From Buchnera aphidicola (Brevicoryne brassicae) (lineage in GTDB: Bacteria; Pseudomonadota; Gammaproteobacteria; Enterobacterales; Enterobacteriaceae): a DNA stretch of 64,000 nt. The notes under the pieces were generated by a model. That model searched no databases. It had not been told where the DNA came from and saw only the letters and a list, made by a program, of their open reading frames with translations. This document shows, piece after piece, positions 31,204 through 41,430 of this stretch; the first letter of the stretch is position 1; the number at the start of each line of letters is the position of its first letter. The stretch spans positions 195,932 to 259,931 of the forward strand of contig NZ_CP034882.1 of assembly GCF_005082825.1 (NCBI RefSeq), read 5' to 3'. The translations under genes and the position numbers were made by a program.

Positions 31204-31256
31204 AAAATCAATAAAATTAATTATATACAACATAGTTAATTTTATTGATTTTTTTT
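31204..31256 (+). terminator. Terminator after guaC
   Basis: A perfect 15-bp stem (31206-31220 with 31236-31250), extendable by two A-T pairs, with a 15-base loop and a T run to 31256. It isolates guaC from aceE. Confidence 0.85.
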
Positions 31257-31315
31257 AGAAGTGTATCATTAATATTTGATTTTTTTAACAATACATGTAA
31301 AGTTTTTTTTACAAA

Positions 31316-31343
31316 TTGATTAAGAAATAATTTATGATAATTT
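31316..31343 (+). promoter_or_regulatory. Candidate promoter of aceE-aceF-lpdA
   Basis: TTGATT (31316-31321), 16 bases, TAATTT (31338-31343) with TGA directly before it, the extended -10 form. E. coli has the repressor gene pdhR at this place; here it is gone, so control by pyruvate through PdhR is unlikely. Confidence 0.35.
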
Positions 31344-31400
31344 TATATTAAATATTAATTCAAGTTTTTAAATACATATAATGTATAAGGAATTTATAGC

Positions 31401-34064
31401 ATGTCAGAACCTTTATATGATGACGTAGATCCAATTGAAACTAGTGATTGGATACAAGCTATTGAATCTGTCATTCGTGAAGAAGGTCGTGAAAGAGCTT
31501 ATTTTTTAATTGAACAAATTTTAAGAAAATCTAAAATCAATAAAATTGAATTTTTTAGATCTTTTTTTACTAGTGATTATATTAATACCATCTCTAGTGA
31601 AGATGAGTGTGAATACCCTGGAAATATCATTTTAGAAAAACGAATTCTTTCTGCCATTCGTTGGAATGCGATAATGATGGTATTACGTGCGTCGAAAAAA
31701 AATTTAGAGTTAGGTGGGCATTTGTCATCTTTTCAATCATCAGCAACAATATATGAAGTATGTTTTAATCATTTCTTCCAAGCTAAAAATAAAATAGATG
31801 GAGGTGATTTAGTTTATTTTCAAGGTCATATTTCTCCGGGTGTTTATGCACGTTCTTTTTTAGAAGGACGTTTGTCAGAAGAACAAATAAATAATTTTAG
31901 ACAAGAAGTTGATGGGAAAGGTTTATCTTCTTATCCTCATCCTAAATTAATGCCAAATTTTTGGCAATTTCCGACTGTATCCATGGGTTTAGGACCACTA
32001 TGTGCGATTTATCAAGCAAAGTTTTTAAAATATTTGCAAAATAGAGAATTAAAAAATACTTTAAATCAAACAGTTTACGCTTTTTTAGGCGATGGTGAAA
32101 TGGATGAACCAGAATCTAAAGGTGCTATTTCTATAGCTGTCCGTGAAAAACTAGATAACTTAATATTTATAATAAATTGCAATCTACAAAGATTAGATGG
32201 TCCAGTAATAGGAAATGGAAAAATCATAAACGAATTAGAAAGTTTTTTTTATGGTGCTGGATGGAACGTAATAAAAGTAATATGGGGAAGTAGATGGGAT
32301 AATTTGTTAAAACGAGACAAATCTGGAAGATTAATTCAGTTAATGAATGAGACGATTGATGGTGATTATCAAACTTTAAAATCCAAAGATGGTGCATATG
32401 TACGGAAATATTTTTTTGGAAAATATAAAGAAACATCAGAATTAGTTGAACATATGACTGATGAAGAAATATGGAAATTAAACAGGGGAGGACATGATCC
32501 TAAAAAAATGTTTAACGCTTTAAAAAAAGCGAAGGAAAAAAAAGAAAAACCAACAGTTATTTTAGCACATACCGTAAAAGGATATGGTATGGGAACTGCT
32601 GCAGAAGGTAAAAATATTGCCCATCAAATAAAAAAGATAAACATTAGTGGAATAACATATATTCGAGATCGTTTTAATATTCCTGTATCTAATAGTGACT
32701 TAAATAAATTGCCATATGTTACTTTTAAAAAATATTCTGAAGAATATTGTTATATACATGCCCAACGAAAAAAATTAGGAGGTTATATTCCTTTTCGTTT
32801 ATCTAGGTTTACTCATAAACTTATCTTACCAGATTTAACAGATTTTAAAGCATTGTTAGAAGAACAAAATAAAGATATTTCCACAACTATAGCTTTTGTA
32901 CGTGTCTTAAATATCATTTTAAAAAATAATTTTATAAAAGATTTAATAGTTCCAATTATCGCTGATGAAGCACGTACTTTTGGAATGGAAGGATTGTTTC
33001 GAAAAATTGGTATTTATAGTTCTAAAGGTCAAAAATATGTTCCTCAAGATCGTGAACAATTAGCTTATTATAAAGAGTCAAAAAAAGGTCAAATATTACA
33101 AGAAGGAATAAATGAATTAGGTGCAGCTGCGTCTTGGTTAGCTGCTGCAACTTCTTATAGTACAAATGATTTTCCTATGATTCCATTTTATATTTATTAT
33201 TCAATATTCGGATTTCAGAGAATAGGAGATTTGTTTTGGGCTGCTGGAGATCAGCAAGCAAGAGGGTTTTTAATTGGGGGTACTTCAGGAAGAACAACTT
33301 TAAATGGTGAAGGATTACAGCATGAAGATGGACATAGTCATATACAATCTTTAACAATTCCTAATTGTATATCTTATGATCCTGCTTTTGCTTATGAAGT
33401 TGCTGTAATTATACAAGATGGATTAAGACGTATGTATGGTCCGCTACAAGAAAATATATATTATTATATTACTACAATCAATGAAAATTATCACATGCCA
33501 GCTATGCCTAAAAATGTAGAAGAAGGTATTTGTAAAGGTATTTATAAATTAAAAACTTTACGTGGTACAATGTCAAAAATACAGTTAATAGGTTCTGGTG
33601 CTATTCTACGTTCTGTTTGTGAAGCGGCGGAAATTTTATTAAAAAATTATTCCATAACAACATATATCTATAGTGTCACGTCTTTTACAGAATTAGCTAG
33701 AAATGGTGAAGATTGTGAAAGATGGAATATGTTACATCCTAATAAAAAAAATAAAATAGCATATATTAAACAAGTAATGAATGATAATCCTGCTGTTGCA
33801 GCAACTGATTATATGAAATTATTTGCAGAACAAATTCGTCATTATATTCCAGCTAAAGAATATTATGTTTTAGGGACAGATGGTTTTGGTCGTTCAGATA
33901 GTCGTGATAAATTACGCAATCATTTTGAAGTTAATGCTCATTACATTGTAGTAGCTGCTTTAAATTTATTAGCAAAATTAAATAGTATTAAAACTAAAGT
34001 AGTAGAAGATGCAATTGTTAAATTTAATATTAATGTTAACAAAATTAATCCGCGTTTAGCTTAA
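31401..34064 (+). CDS. aceE: Pyruvate dehydrogenase E1 component
   Basis: Thiamine-diphosphate enzyme that decarboxylates pyruvate and passes the acetyl group to the lipoyl arm of AceF. 887 residues, the same as E. coli. The ThDP/Mg motif runs from GDGEMDEPES to NCNLQ. Further active-site stretches are GHISPGVYARSF and the EGLQHEDGHSH loop. It is the first gene of aceE-aceF-lpdA; a ribosome site (AAGG) precedes the ATG. Confidence 0.98.
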   Translation: MSEPLYDDVDPIETSDWIQAIESVIREEGRERAYFLIEQILRKSKINKIEFFRSFFTSDYINTISSEDECEYPGNIILEKRILSAIRWNAIMMVLRASKKNLELGGHLSSFQSSATIYEVCFNHFFQAKNKIDGGDLVYFQGHISPGVYARSFLEGRLSEEQINNFRQEVDGKGLSSYPHPKLMPNFWQFPTVSMGLGPLCAIYQAKFLKYLQNRELKNTLNQTVYAFLGDGEMDEPESKGAISIAVREKLDNLIFIINCNLQRLDGPVIGNGKIINELESFFYGAGWNVIKVIWGSRWDNLLKRDKSGRLIQLMNETIDGDYQTLKSKDGAYVRKYFFGKYKETSELVEHMTDEEIWKLNRGGHDPKKMFNALKKAKEKKEKPTVILAHTVKGYGMGTAAEGKNIAHQIKKINISGITYIRDRFNIPVSNSDLNKLPYVTFKKYSEEYCYIHAQRKKLGGYIPFRLSRFTHKLILPDLTDFKALLEEQNKDISTTIAFVRVLNIILKNNFIKDLIVPIIADEARTFGMEGLFRKIGIYSSKGQKYVPQDREQLAYYKESKKGQILQEGINELGAAASWLAAATSYSTNDFPMIPFYIYYSIFGFQRIGDLFWAAGDQQARGFLIGGTSGRTTLNGEGLQHEDGHSHIQSLTIPNCISYDPAFAYEVAVIIQDGLRRMYGPLQENIYYYITTINENYHMPAMPKNVEEGICKGIYKLKTLRGTMSKIQLIGSGAILRSVCEAAEILLKNYSITTYIYSVTSFTELARNGEDCERWNMLHPNKKNKIAYIKQVMNDNPAVAATDYMKLFAEQIRHYIPAKEYYVLGTDGFGRSDSRDKLRNHFEVNAHYIVVAALNLLAKLNSIKTKVVEDAIVKFNINVNKINPRLA

Positions 34065-34076
34065 GAGGTAAAAACA

Positions 34077-35288
34077 GTGGATATTGAAGTAAAAATGCCT
34101 GATATTGGTTTAGAAGAAGTAGAAGTTATAGAAATATTAGTAAAAATAGATGAAAAGATAGAACTAGAACAAGGATTAGTAACTGTAGAAGGAGAAAAAG
34201 CTTCTATGGAAATACCATCACCTATATCAGGAATTGTAAAGAATATTCATATAAATATTGGAGATAAAGTTAAAACATCTTCTGTTTTAATGATTTTAAA
34301 TTCTAATCATATGAATGTTAATGTAGAGAATAAAGATAAAGATTTTCTAGATATAGAAAAAAAAATATCAAATAAAAAAATTTCTGTTAAATCTGATTAT
34401 TTTGAAAAAAATGTTTTTGTGCATGCAACTCCGGTTGTAAGACGTTTAGCAAGAAATTTAAATATTGAATTAGATAATATTATTCCAACTGGTCCTAAAA
34501 ATCGCATTTTAAAAGAAGATGTAGAATTATATATAAAGCAATTTAAATCCAAAAAATCAAATAAAAATCATATACTTAATTCTAATTATCTGAATGAAAT
34601 AGATATAAAAGAAATTGAACTAAGTAAACTTCAAAAAGTTACTGGTAATAATTTAGAAAAAAATTGGAAAAATATACCTCATGTAACACAATTTGATGAG
34701 TGTGATATTACGGTTTTAGAAAAATTTCGTCAAACATACAATTCTGAAAATAGCGAAAATAATAGTGTTACAATACTAGTATTTATATTAAAAGCAGTCG
34801 CTTTTGCATTAGAAAAATTTCCTCTTTTTAATAGCTCTTTGTCTAATGATAAAAAAATTATTTTGAAAAAATACATTAATATAGGAGTTGCTGTAGACGT
34901 AAAAGATGGTTTATTTGTACCTGTATTAAAAAATGTTAATAAAAAAAGTATTCAAGAACTATCTTCTGAATTAATATTTCTTTCAGAAAAAGCACGGAAA
35001 AAAAAATTAAATCAATCTGATATGACAAAGGGATCTTTTACAGTTTCTAACTTAGGTGGAATTGGAGGTAGTTGGTTTTCTCCAATTATTAATGCACCTG
35101 AAGTAGCTATTCTTGGAATTTCAAAATCTAATGTAAAACCATTATGGAATGGTAAAGAATTTATTCCTTCTTTAATGTTGCCATTATCTTTATCTTATGA
35201 TCATCGTGTAATTAATGGAGCTGATGCAGCACGTTTTATTATATTTATTGGCAAATTACTTTCTAATATGCATTTTTTAATTATGTAA
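34077..35288 (+). CDS. aceF: Dihydrolipoamide acetyltransferase (E2), single lipoyl domain
   Basis: Core of the pyruvate dehydrogenase complex. 403 residues; E. coli has 630 with three lipoyl domains, and here one remains (lipoyl Lys41 in VEGEKASMEI). The peripheral-subunit-binding domain is at about 117-155 (ATPVVRRLARNL), and then the catalytic domain. GTG 34077 is the start, eight bases after AGAGG. The catalytic motif reads DHRVINGADAARF: His376 is present, but position 380 is Asn where E. coli has Asp. This is the strict HxxxD site of the family, so activity may be changed. Confidence 0.95.
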   Translation: MDIEVKMPDIGLEEVEVIEILVKIDEKIELEQGLVTVEGEKASMEIPSPISGIVKNIHINIGDKVKTSSVLMILNSNHMNVNVENKDKDFLDIEKKISNKKISVKSDYFEKNVFVHATPVVRRLARNLNIELDNIIPTGPKNRILKEDVELYIKQFKSKKSNKNHILNSNYLNEIDIKEIELSKLQKVTGNNLEKNWKNIPHVTQFDECDITVLEKFRQTYNSENSENNSVTILVFILKAVAFALEKFPLFNSSLSNDKKIILKKYINIGVAVDVKDGLFVPVLKNVNKKSIQELSSELIFLSEKARKKKLNQSDMTKGSFTVSNLGGIGGSWFSPIINAPEVAILGISKSNVKPLWNGKEFIPSLMLPLSLSYDHRVINGADAARFIIFIGKLLSNMHFLIM

Positions 35289-35340
35289 CTTATTATATAT
35301 TAATAAAAAATTTATTTAAATTTATTTTTAAGAGGTTATA

Positions 35341-36762
35341 ATGCATCAAAAAATTTATGGACAAGTTGTTGTTATTGGAGCAGGCCCAGCTGGTTATTCT
35401 GCAGCTTTTCGTTGTGCGGATTTAGGCTTAGATACTATTTTAATCGAACGCCATGATAAGTTAGGTGGTGTATGTTTAAATGTAGGCTGTATTCCCTCAA
35501 AAACTTTATTACATATAGCTAAAGTAATTAAAGAAGCACAAGAACTAGATAAAACAGGTGTATCATTTAATTCTCCAGTAATTAATATTGAAAAAATTAG
35601 AAATTGGAAAGAAAGTATTATTAATAAGTTGACTGATGGTTTATCAAGTATGAGAAAAAAAAGAAAGATAAAAATCATTCAAGGAAATGCTATTTTTGAT
35701 ACTGATAAAAGTATTTTAGTAAAAAATAAAGAAGACGTATTTACTGTTTTTTTTGAAAATGCCATTATTGCAACAGGTTCACAACCTATTAAAATTCCTT
35801 CTATTCCTCATAATGACAAAAGAATTTGGGACTCAACTGATGCTTTAAGATTAAAAAATGTACCCAACCGTTTTTTAATTATAGGTGCAGGCATTATTGG
35901 TTTAGAAATGGCTACAATATACAGTGCATTAGGTTCAAAAGTTGATGTAATTGATCGTTTTAAACATTTCTTACCTTCAGTAGATCAAGATATTAGTAAC
36001 ATATATAAAAAGTCTATTAATAATAGATTTAATTTAATATTAAATACTCACATAGATAAAGTTAATATTACAGAAAATTCTTTAATGGTGAAGATGATAG
36101 AAAATAATATTAATAAAGAAAATATATCTTATGATGCAATATTGTTAGCAATTGGAAGAATTCCCAATGTTAATCAACTAGGATTAGATAAAATAGGATT
36201 AAAAATTAATAGTTTTGGATTTATTGAGACAAACAAACAATTAAAAACAAATATACCTCATATTTATGCTGTTGGTGACGTAACAGGTCCACCTATGTTA
36301 GCACATAAGGGCATACATGAAGGACATATTGCAGCAGAAGTAATTTCTGGTAAAAACCATTATTTTGAACCAAAAGTAATTCCATCTGTTGCATACACTG
36401 AACCAGAAATTGCTTGGGTAGGATTAAATGAAAAAGAAGCTAAGTCAAAAAATATAGATTATGAAGTTGCGATTTTTCCTTGGTGTGCTTCTGGAAGAGC
36501 TATAGCTTCTAATTCTATTATGGGTATGACAAAATTAATTTTTAATAAAAATAACAATCAAATTATAGGTGGTTCTATTGTAGGTACAAACGCCGGTGAA
36601 TTAATTGGCGAAGTGACTCTTGCAATTGAGATGGGATGTGATGCAGAAGACATTGCATTAACTATTCATTCTCATCCTACTTTACATGAATCAATTGGTT
36701 TATCTGCAGAAGTTTTTCAAGGTACTGTAACAGATTTGTTGAATTTTAAATCTAAAAAATAA
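35341..36762 (+). CDS. lpdA: Dihydrolipoamide dehydrogenase (E3)
   Basis: FAD enzyme that reoxidises the lipoyl arms of the 2-oxo acid dehydrogenases. 473 residues (E. coli 474). The FAD-binding GAGPAGYSAA lies at 13-22; the redox disulfide is Cys45/Cys50 in GGVCLNVGCIPSK. The NAD-binding motif GAGIIGLEMA follows, and the C-terminal HSHPTLHES contains the catalytic His-Glu pair. It has a good AGAGG ribosome site and ends two bases before a long terminator hairpin. Confidence 0.98.
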   Translation: MHQKIYGQVVVIGAGPAGYSAAFRCADLGLDTILIERHDKLGGVCLNVGCIPSKTLLHIAKVIKEAQELDKTGVSFNSPVINIEKIRNWKESIINKLTDGLSSMRKKRKIKIIQGNAIFDTDKSILVKNKEDVFTVFFENAIIATGSQPIKIPSIPHNDKRIWDSTDALRLKNVPNRFLIIGAGIIGLEMATIYSALGSKVDVIDRFKHFLPSVDQDISNIYKKSINNRFNLILNTHIDKVNITENSLMVKMIENNINKENISYDAILLAIGRIPNVNQLGLDKIGLKINSFGFIETNKQLKTNIPHIYAVGDVTGPPMLAHKGIHEGHIAAEVISGKNHYFEPKVIPSVAYTEPEIAWVGLNEKEAKSKNIDYEVAIFPWCASGRAIASNSIMGMTKLIFNKNNNQIIGGSIVGTNAGELIGEVTLAIEMGCDAEDIALTIHSHPTLHESIGLSAEVFQGTVTDLLNFKSKK

Positions 36763-36763
36763 C

Positions 36764-36812
36764 TTTTTAAGTTATCTAATGAATTTTTTTATTAGATAAC
36801 TTAAAAATTTTT
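36764..36812 (+). terminator. Terminator of the aceEF-lpdA operon
   Basis: A perfect 17-bp stem (36764-36780 with 36791-36807), a 10-base loop and a T-rich end (36808-36812). The right arm contains AAAAA, so a hairpin on the other strand is equally stable. Confidence 0.85.
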
Positions 36813-36913
36813 ATAAATATAAAATTTAGAATTAGAAAGTAACAAATTTTTTAAAAAATGACATCTTAGAAAGATTAAATATTAATTATATTAATTGTTA
36901 ATCTAGATTAGAT

Positions 36914-37720
36914 CTATGAGTTAAATTCTTGAGTCGATATATTTCGACCATAATATATTTCTCTCATCTCCCTCCATAATAAATTTATTATATAAGACTG
37001 TTCTTCTTTTTTTAAATCTTTTAAATTAATATTGAATAGATAATTATTTAAATTAAACTCTCTTAATAACATTCTAGTATGAAAAATATTTTCTTGATAT
37101 ACGTTTACATCGATCATGTCATACATTGATTTTATATTATCAGACATGAAATTTTGAATAGAATTTATTTTATGATCAATGAAATGTTTTATACCATTAG
37201 TATCTCGGGTAAATCCTCTAACACGATATTCAATAGTTACAATATCAGATTCTAATTTATGTATAAGATAATTCAAAGCATTAAGAGGTGATATAATTCC
37301 ACATGTTGAAATTTCAATATCTGCCCGAAAAGTACAAATTCCACTTTGAGGATGACTTTCCGGGTATGTATGCACACATATATGACTTTTATCTAAGTGA
37401 GCAACAACAGAAGATGATATAATATTATCATTTAAAATATTAATTTTATCTATATTATTTATTGGTTCTTCACATACTAAGATAGTTACACTTGCACCTT
37501 GTGGTTCATAGTCTTGATGGAATATGTTTAAAACATTAGCGCCAATAATTGAGCAAGTTTTTCTTAATATTTTAGTTAATCTAATAGCATTGTATTGTTC
37601 ATCAATATAAGAAATATAACTATTACGTGAATCATTATTATTCGCATAGCAAATATCATATATACAAAAACTTAGGCTTTTAGTTAAATTATTAAAGCCG
37701 TATAATTTTAGTTTTTGCAA
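36914..37720 (-). CDS. speD: S-adenosylmethionine decarboxylase proenzyme
   Basis: Makes decarboxylated S-adenosylmethionine for spermidine synthesis. 268 residues (E. coli 264). The proenzyme cuts itself before Ser112 in [18 protein letters not shown], and that serine becomes the pyruvoyl cofactor; the conserved Cys and His residues follow (GICTFRAD). It lies 26 bp after speE in the order speE-speD, as in E. coli. Confidence 0.97.
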   Translation of the reverse strand: MQKLKLYGFNNLTKSLSFCIYDICYANNNDSRNSYISYIDEQYNAIRLTKILRKTCSIIGANVLNIFHQDYEPQGASVTILVCEEPINNIDKINILNDNIISSSVVAHLDKSHICVHTYPESHPQSGICTFRADIEISTCGIISPLNALNYLIHKLESDIVTIEYRVRGFTRDTNGIKHFIDHKINSIQNFMSDNIKSMYDMIDVNVYQENIFHTRMLLREFNLNNYLFNINLKDLKKEEQSYIINLLWREMREIYYGRNISTQEFNS

Positions 37721-37746
37721 TTTAATTACTCTCCTATGAAAGGATT

Positions 37747-38607
37747 TTAATTTTCGTCTAATTCATTAAGAATATATTGAGGTAAATAAAAACTGCTTAT
37801 ATGAATTTTAGCATTATAGTAATTAAAATCTAATTTTGTATATTTTATACGCGATTGTAAGTTTTTGAGACTATTTTTACGCAATTCTATATTATTACTA
37901 CCCCATGCAAACATCATTATTCCGCCATAATATGTTGGAATAGTTGCGTGATAAAATCGAGTATCATGAAAATATTTTTTCAATTTTTTAAAAGCAAGAA
38001 TAGATTCATTTTTTTGAAGAAAAAATACACCATTTTGTGCCACAAAAATACCATTTTTATCAAGACTATTTTTACAATGAAAATAAAATTCTGATGAAAA
38101 TAAATTTTTACCATATTTAATAGGATCTGTTGAATCTGATATTATTAAATCAAATTTTTCTTCTGTTTTTTTGATGAAGTTCAAACCATCATCAATGATT
38201 AATTTTAAACGAGAATCTTTATAAGAATTATTATTGTGGCGTGGAAAAAATTTTTTACATAATTCAACAACGTTTCTATCAATTTCAACCATTGTAATAC
38301 TTTCAATATTTTTATGCCTGCATACTTCTCGAAGTATACCTCCATCTCCACCTCCTATTATTAATACATTTTTTATTGAACCATGAGAAAATATAGGAAT
38401 ATGAGTTAACATTTCATGATATATAAATTCATCTTTTTCGGTTGTTTGAACGATGTCATCTATTACCATAATTTTACCAAAAAAAGAATTTTCAAAAATC
38501 ATTATTTCTTGATAATCAGTTTTGTTTTTGTATAATAATTTATCAATTAAAAAATGTTGTCCAAGATGACAATAGAGTTTTTCATGCCATATTTTTTTGT
38601 CAGCCAT
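37747..38607 (-). CDS. speE: Spermidine synthase
   Basis: Transfers the aminopropyl group from decarboxylated S-adenosylmethionine to putrescine. 286 residues (E. coli 288). The binding loop is [12 protein letters not shown], with EID (adenosyl binding) and IISDSTDP (catalytic Asp). Methylthioadenosine, its by-product, is the substrate of Mtn, encoded directly upstream. No putrescine-making gene is in the window. Confidence 0.97.
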   Translation of the reverse strand: MADKKIWHEKLYCHLGQHFLIDKLLYKNKTDYQEIMIFENSFFGKIMVIDDIVQTTEKDEFIYHEMLTHIPIFSHGSIKNVLIIGGGDGGILREVCRHKNIESITMVEIDRNVVELCKKFFPRHNNNSYKDSRLKLIIDDGLNFIKKTEEKFDLIISDSTDPIKYGKNLFSSEFYFHCKNSLDKNGIFVAQNGVFFLQKNESILAFKKLKKYFHDTRFYHATIPTYYGGIMMFAWGSNNIELRKNSLKNLQSRIKYTKLDFNYYNAKIHISSFYLPQYILNELDEN

Positions 38608-38919
38608 GGTATTATTTTTGTATCCTATAAAATATAATATTTATAGATAGTTTTGCAATTAATATAAAATTATAAGTATATTGCAATAATAGATTTTATG
38701 TTTAGATTTTTAAAAAAAGGAAAGTGACTTTATAAAAATATATTAATTATTTAAAGTTTATCTAACTTTTTTAATTAAAAAATTATGATATATACTCAAA
38801 TGCAGTACTTTAAAAGAACGTTTTTTAAAGAATAAAAACATTTTTACAAAATATCTTCGATAAGATTATCAAAAATATTGCAAGAATGCTAACTTTATTA
38901 AGTTAATTATATAAAACTT
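38608..38919. other. Gene-free region between mtn and speE
   Basis: 312 bp downstream of mtn and upstream of speE, both on the minus strand. It holds the candidate speE promoter (38631-38658). No reading frame of any length, RNA gene or recognisable gene remnant is seen; composition is A+T-rich like other intergenic DNA here. Confidence 0.6.
38631..38658 (-). promoter_or_regulatory. Candidate promoter of speE-speD
   Basis: On the minus strand TTGCAA (38658-38653), 16 bases, TATATT (38636-38631), placing a start about 15-20 bp before the speE ATG, with AGGA in between as a weak ribosome site. Confidence 0.4.
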
Positions 38920-39618
38920 TTATATATTTATTATACTTTTTAAAAGTATTTTCACTATTTTTGAAGATTGAAAAGATGCAGTATTAATATTTTTTTTAAA
39001 ATTTAAAGTGGCATTTTTATCAGATAAATCAGAGATAGATTTTATAATGATCATAGGAATCGAAAATTGATAGCATACTTGTGCTATTGCAGCTGATTCC
39101 ATTTCAACAGCTATTGCAGAAGAAAATCGATTTTTTAATTTTTTTATACATGAATTTCCATTGATAAACGAATCTCCACTAATAATTAGTCCTGTTTTAA
39201 ATTTTAATTGAAATTTTTTAGTAATACTTTTAAAAAAAGTATGTATTTTTTCGCTAATAATAAATTCCTTTGGATGCTTTGGTATTTGTCCTATATCATA
39301 ACCAAAATTTGTTAAGTCTACATCGTAATAGCATATTTTTTTTGGAATAATGACGTCACCAATATTTAATGATGGAATTAAACTTCCAGCAGAGCCACTG
39401 TTGATTATAATATCTATTTTACATAAGTTAATTAAAATCATACATGCGATACTAGCAGAAACTTTCCCTATGCCTGATTGTATTAAAAAAATACGGTTTT
39501 CTTTAAAAAATCCTATATAAATTTTACAATGGCCTATTTTTTTTTTTTTATATGGATGTATTATTTTTCTTATTATTTCAATTTCTTGACGTATTGCACC
39601 TATTATTCCAATTTTCAT
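38920..39618 (-). CDS. mtn: 5'-methylthioadenosine/S-adenosylhomocysteine nucleosidase
   Basis: Cleaves methylthioadenosine and S-adenosylhomocysteine (also known as Pfs). From ATG 39618 it has 232 residues, exactly the E. coli length. Catalytic Glu12 is in IGAIRQEIE, the substrate-binding Glu lies in AVEMESAAIA and the catalytic Asp in SISDLSD. A TTG 33 bases upstream would add residues absent from the family, so I did not use it. It clears the product of SpeE. Confidence 0.96.
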   Translation of the reverse strand: MKIGIIGAIRQEIEIIRKIIHPYKKKKIGHCKIYIGFFKENRIFLIQSGIGKVSASIACMILINLCKIDIIINSGSAGSLIPSLNIGDVIIPKKICYYDVDLTNFGYDIGQIPKHPKEFIISEKIHTFFKSITKKFQLKFKTGLIISGDSFINGNSCIKKLKNRFSSAIAVEMESAAIAQVCYQFSIPMIIIKSISDLSDKNATLNFKKNINTASFQSSKIVKILLKSIINI

Positions 39619-39670
39619 ATTTATATTATTATATATTTTATTATTAAACAAAATTAATCATTAGTGTTTT

Positions 39671-40015
39671 TTATATACTGAAAGATGAGCCGCATCCGCA
39701 AGTGTTTTTTGCATTAGGATTAGATACTATAAATTTAGAACCTTCTAAGTTTTCTAAATAATCTATCTGACCTCCATATAAATACTGCGAACTAATAGGA
39801 TCAACGATTAATGAAACATTTGATTGCGTAATTATAATATCATTTTTATTTATTGTTTCATCAAAAATAAATTGATATTGAAACCCACTACATCCTCCTC
39901 CACTTATATATATTCTTAATTTTAAATTATTGTTTTTTTTCGTTTCAATAAGATTTTTTATTTTTTTTGCTGCTCTTTTAGTAAAACTAATATATTTTTT
40001 ATATTGATTGTTCAT
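39671..40015 (-). CDS. erpA: Iron-sulfur cluster insertion protein ErpA
   Basis: A-type carrier that delivers [4Fe-4S] clusters to target enzymes. From ATG 40015 it has 114 residues, as E. coli. The three cluster cysteines are in GGGCSGFQY and in [16 protein letters not shown] ribosome site lies 9 bases before the ATG; the TTG at 40027 was not used. In E. coli erpA and mtn also lie near each other. It may act with GrxD. Confidence 0.96.
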   Translation of the reverse strand: MNNQYKKYISFTKRAAKKIKNLIETKKNNNLKLRIYISGGGCSGFQYQFIFDETINKNDIIITQSNVSLIVDPISSQYLYGGQIDYLENLEGSKFIVSNPNAKNTCGCGSSFSI

Positions 40016-40112
40016 TCTAATTCTCAAAATATATAAAATATTTATTTTATCATAAATTAAAATTTTTTATATGTTTTATGTTTTTGTTTATAATCAATAC
40101 TTACGTCCATGC

Positions 40113-40139
40113 GCCAATAAATATTCTTTTGTTATTGGC
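40113..40139. repeat. Inverted repeat between erpA and ftsZ
   Basis: GCCAATAA (40113-40120) and TTATTGGC (40132-40139), 11-base loop. It lies 80 bp past the ftsZ stop but no U run follows on the minus strand, so its role is open. Confidence 0.4.
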
Positions 40140-40218
40140 ACAGGTTATTAATATAACAATATATTGAATTAATACTTAATTTGTTTTTTTAAAAATATAT
40201 TTTAATGATATTGATAAA

Positions 40219-41373
40219 TTAATCTGATCTTTTACGAAGAAAAGATGGAATATCTAAATATTCTGTTTCCTTGTTTATTTTATTTTCTGATTCCGTTATT
40301 TCTTTTTTGGTTGTTTTTTTATCTATTTTTTTTGGAGAAACGTTTAAATATTGATATCGGTAATCCATTAATAATTCTCTAGAAGATTTATTTTTTATTT
40401 GATTAACATCTGAACATTTTTCCATTCCAATACCTGTAGCAACAACTGTTACTCGAAGAGTATCATTCATATCAGGATCTAAAGAAGTTCCTATAACTAC
40501 TGTAGCGTTATCAGAAGCAAAAGATCTAATAGTATTTCCTACTGTTTCAAATTCATCTAATTTCAAATCAAAACCAGCAGTGATGTTAACTAATACACCA
40601 CGTGCTCCAGACAGATCTATATCTTCTAATAAAGGACTAGATATAGCTATTTCAGCTGCTTCTTCTGCACGATTTTCTCCTGCAGATATTCCAGTTCCCA
40701 TCATTGCATATCCCATTTCTACCATTACAGTGCGTACATCTGCAAAATCTACGTTCATTAAACCGGGTCTTGTAATTAATTCAGCAATACCTTGTACAGC
40801 TCCTTTTAACACGTTATTAGCAGCACTAAAAGCATCAAGTAAAGAAATTCCTCTATTTAAAACTTTTAGCAACTTATCATTAGGAATAGTAATTAAAGAA
40901 TCTACGTATTTTGATAATTCAACAATACCTTGTTCAGCAACAATCATTCTTTTTTTACCTTCAAAATTAAAAGGTTTTGTTACTACAGCAACAGTTAAAA
41001 TACCTAGTTCTTTTGCAATCTCTGCTACTACAGGTGCTGCTCCAGTACCAGTACCTCCTCCCATTCCAGCTGCTATAAATACCATATCAGAACCATCTAA
41101 AGCAGATTTCAATAATTCTTTATCTTCTTCTGCTGAAGTGCGTCCAATTTCTGGATTAGCCCCTGCGCCCAATCCTTTAGTTATATTGTTACCTATTTGT
41201 ATAGTTTGTTCTACCTCTATTTTTCTTAACGCTTGTGCATCAGTATTCACAGCAAAAAATTCAACGCCTTCAATACGTTCTCTAACCATATGCTCAACTG
41301 CATTTCCACCACCACCTCCAACACCAATTACTTTAATTATTGCGTTGTTGCTTAATTCTGAAGGTTCAAACAT
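40219..41373 (-). CDS. ftsZ: Cell division GTPase FtsZ
   Basis: Tubulin homologue that forms the division ring. 384 residues (E. coli 383). The GTP signature [11 protein letters not shown] lies at about 103-113 and the T7 catalytic loop with [11 protein letters not shown] follows. The C-terminal tail [11 protein letters not shown], which binds FtsA and ZipA, is kept. It is the last gene of the division cluster; E. coli has lpxC next, missing here, which fits loss of lipid A synthesis. Confidence 0.99.
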   Translation of the reverse strand: MFEPSELSNNAIIKVIGVGGGGGNAVEHMVRERIEGVEFFAVNTDAQALRKIEVEQTIQIGNNITKGLGAGANPEIGRTSAEEDKELLKSALDGSDMVFIAAGMGGGTGTGAAPVVAEIAKELGILTVAVVTKPFNFEGKKRMIVAEQGIVELSKYVDSLITIPNDKLLKVLNRGISLLDAFSAANNVLKGAVQGIAELITRPGLMNVDFADVRTVMVEMGYAMMGTGISAGENRAEEAAEIAISSPLLEDIDLSGARGVLVNITAGFDLKLDEFETVGNTIRSFASDNATVVIGTSLDPDMNDTLRVTVVATGIGMEKCSDVNQIKNKSSRELLMDYRYQYLNVSPKKIDKKTTKKEITESENKINKETEYLDIPSFLRKRSD

Positions 41374-41430
41374 AATTTGTTTCCATTATCTATCTTTATT
41401 TTATAGAGTTTTAAGTATAGTTGATTGTTT

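Noticed and set aside
38608..38919. Decayed gene between mtn and speE
   Set aside because: Both strands were read and no stretch resembled a known protein; only a promoter is proposed.
40113..40139. Terminator for ftsZ
   Set aside because: The stem is clear, but no U run follows on the minus strand; kept only as an inverted repeat.
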